Part shown: positions 1 through 10,785 of the stretch, piece after piece
Position numbering within the stretch: position 1 is the first letter of the stretch
How the letters are laid out: each line of letters starts with the position of its first letter
Source of the DNA: Entamoeba invadens IP1
Taxonomy: Eukaryota > Evosea > Mastigamoebida > Endamoebidae
NCBI RefSeq assembly: GCF_000330505.1
Contig: NW_004191777.1
Span: 158,401 to 222,400, forward strand
DNA: 64,000 bases
Reading direction: 5' to 3'
Made by a program: the position numbers and the translations under genes
Notes under the pieces: generated by a model
What the model saw: the letters and a program-made list of their open reading frames with translations, nothing else
What the model was told of the DNA's origin: nothing
Databases searched by the model: none

Positions 1-2010
1 GAAATAATCACTACAAATGAAAGTCCTCATAGCTTTTTGAAACATTGGATTGATTTTTTGAACCACAAAAGTCTGAAGTGGTGGATTTTCAAGTGATGCG
101 TTTTGAGGCAATTTCACATATATAATTTCTTCGTATAAATCAACGACCCATTGTGCTTCTAAAGAGAGATTTTTAACATCCATATTAACTAACCGGTCGT
201 CAAAACACGAATCGAAGAACGCGTTGATGATTCGATAGTCGCGGCACAAATACTCAAGTAAAATGGTGCATATTTGATAGATCCACTCGTTTTGTTGTAA
301 TGGGCTTTCTTCACATATTAAGTTATAATTTTCCAACACTATTTCACTCATTACATCCGTTTCAAGACGACCAAGTGGTGTAATTCCAAAGAGAGAGTCT
401 TTTATCGGGACAAACTGGATATCTCTATTTAACAAACTCATAGTTTTGGTGTGTTTCTTCATCTCTGTTTGGAAGAACTCGGGGATGATCAATAGTACCT
501 TCCCTGTGATTATCTTCTTATTCCGTTGTTCTTCTATTGTTTTGTAGAACACGTTTGTGAACCAATGTCCGACATCACAGTCTTCAATCCAGTTGTTATC
601 TCCCGCTTTAATAAACACGTTTGTATTAGTCGCAAACTTCTTTTTAAGGGCAGCAAACTCTTTTGCCGTCGTTTTTACCATCAAATTAATTGTGTTGCCG
701 CTTCCATTGACACAAATCGCGATATTTGAAGCGATGCTCTCTCGCCTTACGATATAGTTGACGTTTTCACTCTCCTTTCTCACATATCCGTCATGTTCCC
801 CACACGCTTTCATACGATAGTCGAAGATATCAAAAATGAAAATGTTGCTTGGTGGTGTTCCTTTGTAATTTTTGAATGCTTGACAGAGTTTTTCGATCTC
901 GCTGTCTTGAATTACGATGCGTTCTCCCATCAACTTGACGGGGGTTTCCTTGCAGTCGTTGTCGACAAACATTTGGTTGATTTCTTTCAAGCTTCTATTC
1001 TCTCCATTTCGCTTTAAAAATGTATTCAACGTCAGAGGTGTCATTAGTGTCTTATTCTCTTCAGAGTTTTTATTTAATTCATCTATAAAACTCTTCCACA
1101 AATTCTCTTCTCCATACGTATTATCCACTACATTATTCATATTAATATATTCGAAAAGTAAAGCATGTTTGTTTTTCAAATCCCGCGCCAATTTTTGATC
1201 ATCTCTGCTCAATTCAACGGAATTAAAATCGTTAAGCAGTCGCTCTTTTGCTTCGAAAATTTTCATCGTAGCCATATTAAGTTGTTTCGAAGTTCCATAT
1301 TTCAAAAAACAAAAAAAATCCGGAGTGAAGTCGAGACCGTCTAAATTGCTTGAAAGCTCCTGCGGCATGACAATTATAGCCTTTTTATTTTGTAAGTTAT
1401 AACTCTTCTTAACAGTGTCAATGTACGGTCGAACTACTTTTGTCATCCAATTTTGGAAATCCTTACTGGTGAAGTACTCCTGGAAAGTTGTGTTTGATTT
1501 TCTAGGAAAGACCTTTTTGCTTGCTGGGTTATCACTGATAGACTCGGGATTTTTGATGAATATGGGTAAGGTCTTGTTCTGATTATAGCAGACAATGCAA
1601 TCAGAAAGTTTAAGTGATGGTCCCAAAGTCTTGAATTGTTTATTTGGGTCTTTGCTTTTCAAAATGCGTATTTTGTTCAACTCTGAATTGATTTGGATGC
1701 CCAACTCTTCAATGAAAAAATGAAGCTCCTTGGGCACTTTTCTGAGTTGCTCATTCAGGCGAGACCGCTCTTGGACGAGTTGTTGCGGGGTAAATCCGTC
1801 TTTTTTGGTAAAGAGGATCTTTTGTTCGACAAATCCAAGAACATCCAAGTCTTGTGCAGTCAATTGCACAGGTTCACCAAAATTCTCTTCTATCAAACAC
1901 TCAAGTGTGTTCTTCGTAAAAGCTTCTTGTTTAAGCTCAAGTTGTTTGATCCGTTTGATAAGAAATTCAATGATCTTAAGGTTTGTTGTGTTCTGTCTTG
2001 TCGATTGCAT
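1..2010 (-). CDS. DDE_1/pogo-like transposase-derived protein, 3' end outside window
   Basis: An uninterrupted minus-strand frame runs from an ATG at 2010 to the window edge, 670 codons without a stop. Residues about 380-560 follow the order of a DDE_1 (pogo/Tigger/CENP-B type) integrase core: FIFDIFD near 394 where the first Asp motif is expected, RRESIASNIAICVNGSGN near 422 (compare the family's 'RE.ITV..CV.ASG'), NNWIEDCDVGHWFTNVF (compare 'SGWM...F..WF..F'), KVLLIIPEFF near 504 where families have 'LLLDGH', and ITPLGRLET near 544 where families have 'LQPLDxG'. So the second and third catalytic Asp appear replaced (Pro and Gly), while the first may survive. The frame is intact with ordinary codon use, so it is either a domesticated gene or a recently inactivated element. 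The N-terminal 350 residues are helical and charged with no motif I recognise. The family call is inference from pattern order. The C-terminus is unseen. Confidence 0.55.
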   Translation of the reverse strand, partial: MQSTRQNTTNLKIIEFLIKRIKQLELKQEAFTKNTLECLIEENFGEPVQLTAQDLDVLGFVEQKILFTKKDGFTPQQLVQERSRLNEQLRKVPKELHFFIEELGIQINSELNKIRILKSKDPNKQFKTLGPSLKLSDCIVCYNQNKTLPIFIKNPESISDNPASKKVFPRKSNTTFQEYFTSKDFQNWMTKVVRPYIDTVKKSYNLQNKKAIIVMPQELSSNLDGLDFTPDFFCFLKYGTSKQLNMATMKIFEAKERLLNDFNSVELSRDDQKLARDLKNKHALLFEYINMNNVVDNTYGEENLWKSFIDELNKNSEENKTLMTPLTLNTFLKRNGENRSLKEINQMFVDNDCKETPVKLMGERIVIQDSEIEKLCQAFKNYKGTPPSNIFIFDIFDYRMKACGEHDGYVRKESENVNYIVRRESIASNIAICVNGSGNTINLMVKTTAKEFAALKKKFATNTNVFIKAGDNNWIEDCDVGHWFTNVFYKTIEEQRNKKIITGKVLLIIPEFFQTEMKKHTKTMSLLNRDIQFVPIKDSLFGITPLGRLETDVMSEIVLENYNLICEESPLQQNEWIYQICTILLEYLCRDYRIINAFFDSCFDDRLVNMDVKNLSLEAQWVVDLYEEIIYVKLPQNASLENPPLQTFVVQKINPMFQKAMRTFICSDYF

Positions 2011-2905
2011 CAATTTGATAAATAGCTGAATGGTGTTTTTAGATGAGACCTTACAATTATTATATTATTATAATTACAAAGTTTAGTTATCATATTAATT
2101 ATTTACAATTAATTAAAAAAATATTTTTAGAGTATAAAGATGAATAGATATTTTTGAATAATACTTTATATTATAGTTATTTATTTGAATGTATTTCTAA
2201 ATTAGGGACTTTTGACACTAAATGACAATAATTATAATTATTGTTAATATATATATATATATATTATAATCTTATACTATATGTATATTTATAAATAATG
2301 ATATAATATAATATAATATAATATAATATAATATAATATAATATAATATAATATAATATAATATAATATAATATAATATAATATAATATAATATAATATA
2401 ATATAATATAATAATTATATATATAAAAGATATATTTATATTTATTATTCATTTAAAATAATAAATGAATAACAAATCCAAAGATATTTGAAATTTTTAT
2501 GAATGTATTTTCAAATATTTAAATAACTTTTTAATTATATAAAAAAATAGATTTTGTGAATACTACATTCAATGACAAAAATATAATTAAGTGATAATAA
2601 ATTTGATATTTTTGAATATTTATGACGAAGAGAAGTTTTTTGCGACACCAAAAATATTTTAGTAAACTGAAATTGGACCACAGTAACATTTTGCCAAAAG
2701 TTTATCAACTTAATATGATTTCCGTATATTACCCGATTTTTTCATAATGATTTCTTAATAAATAGTATTCCTTTACAACACAAAAATACGATGGTAAGTC
2801 CAATTCTTTTTTCACATGATAGTGGCACTATGCCATTTTATTTTCGAAGTTTGTTTCATAAAAACAATTCACTCTTATAAATAAAGAATCAACTAAAGAC
2901 ATTCA
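2011..2905. other. AT-rich intergenic spacer
   Basis: This spacer separates the divergent genes at 2010 (minus) and 2906 (plus). It holds an (AT)n run near 2249-2266 and the pentanucleotide repeat listed separately. I see no other gene-like frame. The last 150 bases upstream of 2906 should contain the promoter of the TLDc gene, but I cannot assign boxes with confidence. Confidence 0.6.
2301..2413. repeat. Pentanucleotide microsatellite (ATATA)n
   Basis: About 22 consecutive perfect copies of the 5-mer ATATA (equivalently ATAAT) occupy this interval, read directly from the sequence. The Ile/Tyr-rich open frame on the minus strand here is a by-product of the repeat. The perfect array suggests recent expansion and probable length polymorphism. 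Confidence 0.95.
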
Positions 2906-3937
2906 ATGGGCCCAGAGTATTCATTGCCTTCTTCTCGCAGCGGTTCTATCTCAAGAGGAGATCCCTCTCCAGACTATTACAATCCATTTCCTTTTGTTGA
3001 TGTACGCAGCTCTGATTTCCAAATCAGTTCTATAAAGTCAAGTGGAACACCTGAGAAAAAGATCGACTTACAAAAACCGACCAAAAAACGGAAAATGGGC
3101 TTTAAATTGAACCTTAAGATAGTAAACACTAATGCCAACGAGTCAGAACCAGACCTTAGACAAAACACTGAAAGGTCTGCTCTTCAAAATACACCACACA
3201 TTAAATTCTCTGTAGCTGATGGCCCCCTCTCTCCAACACACCAGTCTTCAGAAAAGAAGACTCCAAGAGAGAGCAGAAAGAAACATTGGAGTTTTGGTGT
3301 TTCGTTCAAGCACAAAAAGGACAAAGATAGTGACAACGAAGACATTGAAAGTGACAATCAAAACTTGATATCCCCACGTGGCAATTCACAAGGGATCAGT
3401 CCGCGTGGGAAAAAGAATAAAATAGTTCAGAACTTAGACAAAGCGTATTATTTCGTTATTGAGACTGGACTCAAAGAGTACAAAATCCTTTATGACTCTA
3501 ATGTGATGGATTTGGATCCACGAACAGTCAGTACGTGTTGCGATGGTAAATGTTCTGTTGTCTTTGCCCTATTTTGGAAAGGTGGACTCTTTGGGGTATT
3601 CAACAGAGAGCTTCTCCATTCGGAGAAAACAAAGAAGGTGGTGAATGAGAGTGAAGAAGTCTTTTTATTCTCCTTCAAACGTGACAAAATCGAACCTTCA
3701 ATAATGAGAAGGACAAAGCCTGAGAACAAAAGTATCACCTTATATGGTAAAGAAGAAAAGTCGTTCATCGTGATGATGTTCTCTGCATTTTGGTTGTCCC
3801 AAGACGGAAAGGCATCATTCCATTCTATGATTCGAGAATACTATAACTTCCCAGATAAACTGTTTAATCCATTTGGAGAAAGAAGTTTGAACGAGAAAAT
3901 AGAAGTCGAAAGACTTTGTATTGTTGAGTTGTGTTAA
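2906..3937 (+). CDS. TLDc-like domain protein with Ser/Pro-rich N-terminus
   Basis: 343 residues, starting at the first ATG of the frame. Residues 1-170 are low in structure and rich in Ser, Pro, Lys and Arg, with several SPR/SPRG and SP/TP sites that look like phosphorylation targets. Residues about 180-343 match a divergent TLDc fold: an aromatic-rich start (YYFVIETGL), the 'ILYDSNVMDLD' strand-turn (family 'LLYDS..DG'), a hydrophobic strand then 'GGLFGVF' (family 'G.VFGGY'), and 'FLFSFKRD' (family 'AFLFSL'). TLDc proteins in other eukaryotes are linked to oxidative-stress resistance and V-ATPase regulation. Whether that holds here is unknown. It is a paralogue of 9490-10548, with the same N-terminal style, and of 58687-59730, which has a different N-terminus. 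Confidence 0.8.
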   Translation: MGPEYSLPSSRSGSISRGDPSPDYYNPFPFVDVRSSDFQISSIKSSGTPEKKIDLQKPTKKRKMGFKLNLKIVNTNANESEPDLRQNTERSALQNTPHIKFSVADGPLSPTHQSSEKKTPRESRKKHWSFGVSFKHKKDKDSDNEDIESDNQNLISPRGNSQGISPRGKKNKIVQNLDKAYYFVIETGLKEYKILYDSNVMDLDPRTVSTCCDGKCSVVFALFWKGGLFGVFNRELLHSEKTKKVVNESEEVFLFSFKRDKIEPSIMRRTKPENKSITLYGKEEKSFIVMMFSAFWLSQDGKASFHSMIREYYNFPDKLFNPFGERSLNEKIEVERLCIVELC

Positions 3938-5405
3938 AAAGCAAGAGCAGTCTCCTTGTTTTTTAAATACTAGAAATGTGATTTTTAGCATGTTCACAAC
4001 TGGACATAAAAATTTGGAATTATCATAGTAAAAGTGAACTTTCGCTAAAGCTTATTTACTACTTTGTATAATTATTTTTATTGTAACTTTATAATTTATT
4101 TTTATATTTAATGTAATTTTTTTGTTTTGGTAAATTATTAAATTATTATAGTATTTAAATTATATATTTTAATTTAAATAACATTTTATTTTTATTTTTT
4201 TCATTGAACTGAATTAACCTAATTTGTGGTTTATATTACCAAAAATAATTGATTAATGTTTGGGAAATACAAACATAAGAACATCAAACTTTAATGATTA
4301 AAACAGTTAAATTTATTTTTGAAAAAAATTTAACTGAATTATTTATAATGTTTTTTTTTGTAGTCTCAAAAATGTCAAATAATTATTTTTGTAAGTAAAT
4401 TATAGTTCAAAAAACAAAATAAAGAAGATTTGAGTAACATAAAAACAATAACAATTTATGTTTTTAGACAAACTTTTATAATAAAAACAAGTGAATTAAT
4501 TTTTATTTTCGAATATTTAAACCAGTTTTTGTTTTCTCATTTTATTCTTTTTATTTGATCGTGAACTTGAGCTTCGTTTGTTTTTTTATTAAAAATTTAA
4601 ACTATACCTATTGAATTTTTCTAATTTAAAAAAAAATGTTATTAAATTTTTACAAAAATAGTAAAAAACTGGTTCAAATAAATACAGCATTTATTTAAAA
4701 TTGTTAATTCGTTTATTTATATTTATAATATTCTTTACAATAGTTAATTTTCTGTAAAAGTCCGGTTTCTTTATTTGAGAATGCCGTTTTCTTTCCAAAA
4801 ATAAAACAAAAACACAAAAATAGATTGGATAACAGATTAGCTTAAAATACCCGCAAAACGACATGAATTGTGGTTTGTTCTATGAGTGACTTTTCTTTAT
4901 AACAACCCTAATTATCAAATACCATTTTGTTATTTTTATATTTAGAGAACATTTTTGTCTTTAAAACGCAGAAATAATATGGAAATTGTTTTCTTGTGAG
5001 CTTGCTTACAATACATGAAAAAAGTGAAGAATAAATTATCTTGTTAATGAACAGGGGAATGACGCACAATTATATAGTTTATACCAAGATCGCGAATATC
5101 AGAAAACTTCCATGAGTTGACAGAAGACATTTTGTTTGGCGTTTTTTTTGCGATTAAAAAAACAACAAACCAGTAAAGAAGTTATTTGAGACTGTTTTCT
5201 GCCTTTGATTAAAACTGGATTAGGCAGATGTTCCCAAGAATTCCATCTTATCAAAAATAATAGTATAATAAATTTAAATTATAGTAAAATATTAAAATTG
5301 AATTCCTTAAAATTTCACACCAATTTTTATGATGTTATAAAAAGGATGTTATAATGTAAAGCATGATTGTGTGTTATATAAACCTATTCAACTCGTATAA
5401 TTCAT
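3938..5405. other. AT-rich spacer
   Basis: About 1.5 kb with no convincing coding frame on either strand. An imperfect palindrome near 4305-4337 (CAGTTAAATTT facing AAATTTAACTG) is the only structured sequence I noticed. The rest is homopolymeric A/T tracts. Confidence 0.5.
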
Positions 5406-5648
5406 ATGAGCTACTATAAGAAGACAACCCAAAAAATTGTCTCATGTCAACGACTCACGTCGCGAATTGTGGTCAATCGAAGAATCAGAGACAAAAATTT
5501 GCAAGAGTATTTTGAAGAGATATTTGAAAGGTATGATAAAGATCTTTACTTCGACTCTGAAGTTATGAAAATGCTTTGCACAGAACCTGAAGATTCCGAC
5601 TTTATCGAGAGGTCTCCAACACCACCATTAGTGGAATGTTTGTGTTAA
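5406..5648 (+). CDS. Small hypothetical protein, 80 aa
   Basis: A short frame in otherwise empty AT-rich DNA, with GC content and codon choice like the real genes around it, so it is probably coding. The protein is basic at the N-terminus (several Lys and Arg) and acidic in the second half (EYFEEIFERYDKDLYFDSE), and ends in Pro-rich ERSPTPPLVECLC. The SPTPP stretch could be a proline-directed phosphosite. There are no transmembrane segments and no family I recognise. It starts at the first ATG of the frame. It could be a lone exon of a larger gene, but I see no GTTTGT donor in it. Confidence 0.45.
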   Translation: MSYYKKTTQKIVSCQRLTSRIVVNRRIRDKNLQEYFEEIFERYDKDLYFDSEVMKMLCTEPEDSDFIERSPTPPLVECLC

Positions 5649-8600
5649 TAAAATCAAATGATTTGGATGTATGTATGTATTAATTTATTGCATTTATTTG
5701 TTAATGTTTGTTTTATAAGAAAGACATGGTCAAAAAATTCTTGTTCTTTATTGACGTTTCGAAGAGATGACACATGTATCTATTTATTCGAGCTATAAAC
5801 TTCATTTTCAATCACCTTTATTTTGCTATAAAACAAAAAGTCATTCGAAACACTTTTTAAAACATTAGAATAATGCTTACAAATTTAAACAAAATATAAG
5901 GGTTTTTTAAACTAAATAATTCATTGAGTTGCAACACTATTTTTATATTGTTAATTAATGTAGATATTGGAACATTATTATTTTGAATAATAAAATAACA
6001 CTGGTAAAATTTTTAATATTTGGTTATATAGTCGGGTGATAAAGGGGGTTAATTTGGGACAGAAGTAGTTAATTTGAGTAAAAAACTATAAAATATAATT
6101 TCTTTAACCATAAAAGTATTAGAAGGGTTTTTTCAATTAACTACTTTGAAGATAATAAAAGAAAACCATAACTTTTTATTTTTGATATTATTCAATCTTT
6201 GAAAACAATGGAAGAAGAAGAGTAAGGAACCCTCGATGAAACAACCACAGGCAATCAACACAAAAAAAGCAATTTAAATACAAGAAACCAGTTTAAAAAC
6301 TGTATTTCAATATATATTCATGATGTATATGGTTAAAATGCCAGAGTTTAATGAATTAACTACAATGTCAATCTTTTAAAGTGTCACAGAATCACTGAAA
6401 ATCCATCATTTGTTGAAATCTTTTAATCTTTCGTTGTTGAACCATTCCCATTGAGAAAGGAAAAGAGAAAGACCATTTTAACACCAAAACAATTGGAGTT
6501 GAAGAAGAGCAGAAAAGAAATGAAACAAAGGAAAAAACAAAGGAAAATCCTTTAACAAAACAAGTTTCAGACAAACCACAAAAAGTGCTGCGTTTTAGAC
6601 TTCCACATTTCTCTAAGTGAACAAATTGAGGTGTTTTTGTTTATTTTTGAAATAGAAATTTATAATTATTCAATTTATAATCATTTAAAATAAAAAACTA
6701 TAATTTAAATTAATATTTTAATTTTATGTTTATTTTGACCTTTAAATAGATTTTTTAAAAATTATAGTTTCAAAATTATATTTATCAAAATTAACTACCT
6801 TTGTCCCTTTTTAATGCTATTTATCCCCCGACTATAATAAAAAATTAATCACAATTAATAATTTGATTAAAATATTAAAAAAATAAACTATAAAATTTAT
6901 ATTTATATTTTAAATAATAAATTTTAAGTACTTTATAAAAAAACTAAAGTCACTTTATTAACCTTATTTATTTTTTAGGTCAATTTTTGATAAAAATGTT
7001 CCTTATAGACGGGAAAAGATAAGTCTTCAAAAAGGTTATTATATATAATTATTCCAAAACTAAATAACCAATAACACAACCAATAACATAAATAAGGTTT
7101 AGAAAATTTGACCAATTATTTTCAAACATCTAAAAGTGAATAAATACAGTTGATTTGGTAATATAATTGAACAAAATAACGGGAAAATATTGCTAACAAA
7201 CCAAGAGGAAAGTTTAGAAGTCTTATTGAACATCAATGACTTGATAAACTGGCTGTTTATAACAACATCACTCTATCTTCAAAGTTCACAACACCTCTTC
7301 CTTTTTTTGATTTTCGTTGTTTTATATTTTCAGTAACGACCATTTTGTTCATTATTTAACCTTAGGAAGAAGGAACTGGAAAAAATAATAAAAATTATAG
7401 GATTTGAATTATAATCCACTTTTTTTAATTATAAAAAAACAGATATTGATTAAACATAATTAACATAAAAATTAACTATTTAATGTTAATTATATTTTAT
7501 CAATATTATAATATAATAATTTTTAACAAAAAATTAATTTTAACCAAACTAACTAACCCAAATTGATAAGTTCAAGAAAGGATTCCGACTTCAATAAAGA
7601 ACTATTCTTTGAACACTCAGAATGGTAATTAAAAAAACACCCATTTAAACAATGAAACTGATTGTTTGGACACTTTTGTTTATGTAAAAATAACTGAATT
7701 CAGATGCATTACTTGCTCCCATAAAGGATTTAATGTTTGGTGTTGTTATGGACACTTCCACGCAATATGTATCAATTGTAAAAAAAATAAGTATGGTTTT
7801 GATTATTTGTTGATTTTATTTTTTTTGTTTAAAAAGAAATAATAAATAGTATTTTTTAGTTGGTCCCAAAGGGAGGGGATAGAAAATAAGTGGATTTGAA
7901 TCAGCGTTCTAAGGTTAATACGTGTTCATTTACATGTTATTTAACATATCGAAATCATTTGCCTGTTTACGTCGAATACCAAATGAATCGTTTAATTTGT
8001 TGATGTAAAAAAGCATCATTTCTTTGTTTTTGGGTTGAATTGTTGATAATCAAATTTATTATTTTTTTGTTTTTGTTAAAAAAGAAAAAAAATCAACCAA
8101 TCATATTTAATTAATAAGGTTTGCAGACTGACTTTATATAAAAGTCAAATTAAATCACGAAACTGTGGTTTTATACTAATACTTGAATAAATTATACAAT
8201 TTTAGTTTTAAAGGTGATAATTTTTGTAAATAAAATAATTTACACTTATTATGAAACTAGACGATATTGAAAAAAATATTTTTACAAAAAAGTATAAAAA
8301 ATAGTTATAATGGTCTTTATTTGAATGAACATTATGTTACACAATTAAATGACCGTGAACAAGAGTCTCTTTGAAATTTGATATAACAAGTTGTGTCTTT
8401 ATTTGGTTATTTTACATAATAAAGTCTTTTTTACAAACTTACAATTCAAACAAATACAATTAAAAAAATAAGCTCATATATCAAATAACCAATATAAATA
8501 AAAAAAACAACAAAGACATTGTACCTAAAAAAATAAAACTTAAAGTTTATTGAAATGTTCGAATCTAACCATAATATTTGTCTAACTTATACAATTTAGT

Positions 8601-9489
8601 ACAAATAGTTAACTATTAATAATTATAATAATAATCTAAAAAATATAGTACAATTTTTATTTGTAAAATAAATAATAACAATCAATCATTATTTTTATAA
8701 TTAATTGTAAAATAAAACACAATTTACTCAATAATTTGAAAAACAATATCATTAAACTGAAAGTATTTTTGGATAACAATTTTGTTGACAATTTCATCCT
8801 CTAACTTTTTAAACACCAAAATTGTCAGATAATTTTATAATAGTAAATTATAATTATAGGGTATTTCCTGTTATTTTGAACGATAATTATGTATTTTTTG
8901 GGATAAATAAACATAAATTGTAAAACTATTGTTTCAACTTATTAATTTTTCAATTTAAAAACTTTTGAATATATTTAAAAGAAGAAACCATTTTTACAGA
9001 ATTGTATTAAAATTTAATTTTGTGCAAAAACATTAAAAAAAATTGAACAAAGAGATGTAAAAAAAATTTGATTATTTTTTAAATTTGAAATTATTTACAA
9101 TTTAGTGTTTCAACAATTTGTTTTCTTGTTTAATAATTACGTCTTATTTCCCAAAAAAGTGGCAAACAAGGAAACATTGAACACATTAACAATTTGTATC
9201 ATTTGGCACAAACAATTGAAAATACAATCATTCTTTGGTTTCTTTATGAACTTCATTTTTTAAAAAGGTGAACATAAGATTCAAATGCCATGAAAACATT
9301 AAATACAAATATTCAACAAAAACTTTCCAAATGAAGTCAATAAGAATATGAATAATGGGGTATTAAACCAACTGCCAAAATTAGTACAGCGTTTTATTTT
9401 ATTGACGCGATCGAAGTCTTCGTTGGTTAATTCGATGGTATTTAGTCAAATTTTGATTCAGTGTAACTTCTGAACTCCAAACCAGTTCA
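5649..9489. other. Long gene-poor AT-rich region with possible coding relics
   Basis: Nearly 4 kb without an intact gene. Three stretches look like decayed coding DNA. Near 6475-6615 a Lys-rich frame (PKQLELKKSRKEMKQRKKQ) is broken by stops. Near 7645-7790 a Cys/His-rich frame (CITCSHKGF then CCYGHFHAICINCK) resembles a zinc-binding module but lacks a start. Near 7930-8010 on the minus strand there is a 29-codon frame. None supports a gene call. The rest is A/T tracts. Confidence 0.4.
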
Positions 9490-10548
9490 ATGGGCAACAA
9501 ACAGATGGTGAAGTACTCCAAGAACTCCAGCCGTTCGGGTAGTGTCTTTAATCCACACGAATTTATTCCAAAGAATCGGATCAAAGGACATACAAGAGAG
9601 AAATTTCCACCAACCAATTCACAAGATGATGATTTAGAAATATCATTGACAAATCAAGAATCGGGTTGTAAAAGTCCAATAAATCGATTTTCAGATGACA
9701 TCACTGAATCCGACAAAACACGCAACTTTTCTCCATTGACAAGTCCTCGTTCAGATCGCAAAGAGAAAAAAGAGCGTCCTTCAAGTTCTCAAGCAAAAGT
9801 CGGCAAATCTCTGACTCCAAATGATATCACCTTCACAACAAAAACGTCGTCACTCACCCCAACAAACCAAAGGTATGAAAAGAAGCCCTCAAAATTTAAA
9901 ATACCAAAACTGTCACTTGGATTCGAGAAAATAAAGAGTTCGTTGACATCCCCAAGATCTCCAAAAACAAAGTCAGCACGGTCGACCCCTTCAACACCAG
10001 GACAAAAATTCACATTTGAAGATAAGGCAGCGTTCTTTGTCTCTGAAACTGGTTTCAATGACTTTTCTATAATCTACGACAGTCGTTTGGACGAACTCGA
10101 TGCTCGGTCATTCAACGCAAAGGTAATAGGACAACAGAATATCGTTATAATTGCCATCACAAAAGATTCACAGTTTGGGATGTACCAAGACGAGCCTTTG
10201 CATAAAAGTGAATTTGGAAGTCCCCTAGTGAATGAGAGTACTGATTCCTTTTTGTTTTCGTTCAAGGAAGGCAATAGAGAGCCAATCGTGATGGACAGAG
10301 TTGAAAACCAATTGAAGACCATAACAATCTACCCTGACACAGAAAAAAATTTCGTGTTCACTATGTTCTCCGCTTTTTGGCTGAAGAGTGACGGGAAGCT
10401 TGCGTTTCATGCTATGTGGAAAGACAAATATCTGACTGAAAAATTGTTCCTCAATCCTTTTGTGGATAAACCGCTGACTGAAAAAGTTACATGTGACCGA
10501 TTGCTAGTTCTTCAATTACTTGGGGATCAAGTTGGATTTGAAGATTGA
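9490..10548 (+). CDS. TLDc-like domain protein with Ser/Pro-rich N-terminus (paralogue)
   Basis: 352 residues. As in the 2906-3937 gene, a disordered Ser/Thr/Pro/Lys-rich N-terminus (residues 1-170, with repeated SPR and TPS motifs such as LTSPRSDRK and LTSPRSPKTK) precedes a C-terminal TLDc-like domain. The domain shows 'FFVSETGFNDFSIIYDS', 'IVIIAITKDSQFGMY', 'NESTDSFLFSF', 'FVFTMFSAFWL' and a terminal 'CDRLLVLQL'. The sister gene has 'FIVMMFSAFWLSQDG' and 'VERLCIVEL' at the same places, so the two are clear paralogues. The ATG at 9490 is the first in frame and the upstream frame is closed. The SPR-rich tails suggest kinase control. This is inference. Confidence 0.8.
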   Translation: MGNKQMVKYSKNSSRSGSVFNPHEFIPKNRIKGHTREKFPPTNSQDDDLEISLTNQESGCKSPINRFSDDITESDKTRNFSPLTSPRSDRKEKKERPSSSQAKVGKSLTPNDITFTTKTSSLTPTNQRYEKKPSKFKIPKLSLGFEKIKSSLTSPRSPKTKSARSTPSTPGQKFTFEDKAAFFVSETGFNDFSIIYDSRLDELDARSFNAKVIGQQNIVIIAITKDSQFGMYQDEPLHKSEFGSPLVNESTDSFLFSFKEGNREPIVMDRVENQLKTITIYPDTEKNFVFTMFSAFWLKSDGKLAFHAMWKDKYLTEKLFLNPFVDKPLTEKVTCDRLLVLQLLGDQVGFED

Positions 10549-10785
10549 CTGATAGAATAGATGTTACAACTAATTAATTAACTATAAGTATACATTTAAT
10601 TAACTAGTAGATATAGTTAACTATTTATATTAATTAAATTTATATAAATGTACAAGATAAATATTTATTAATCTTTAATTATTACCTTCTACTAAAATGC
10701 TATTTAACTGATGTACTATTATGAATAATAATAAAATTATAAAAGTTACTCGAAATGAAAAGAACACAAAATGGAACAAAAGAAG

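Noticed and set aside
526..2029. Four overlapping plus-strand frames
   Set aside because: Shadows of the continuous minus-strand frame that runs from 2010 to the window edge.
2301..2413. CRISPR-like or structured repeat array
   Set aside because: A simple 5-bp tandem repeat without spacers. No CRISPR array is present in the window, as expected for eukaryotic DNA.
2264..2452. A minus-strand Ile/Tyr repeat peptide
   Set aside because: Translation of the ATATA microsatellite, not a gene.
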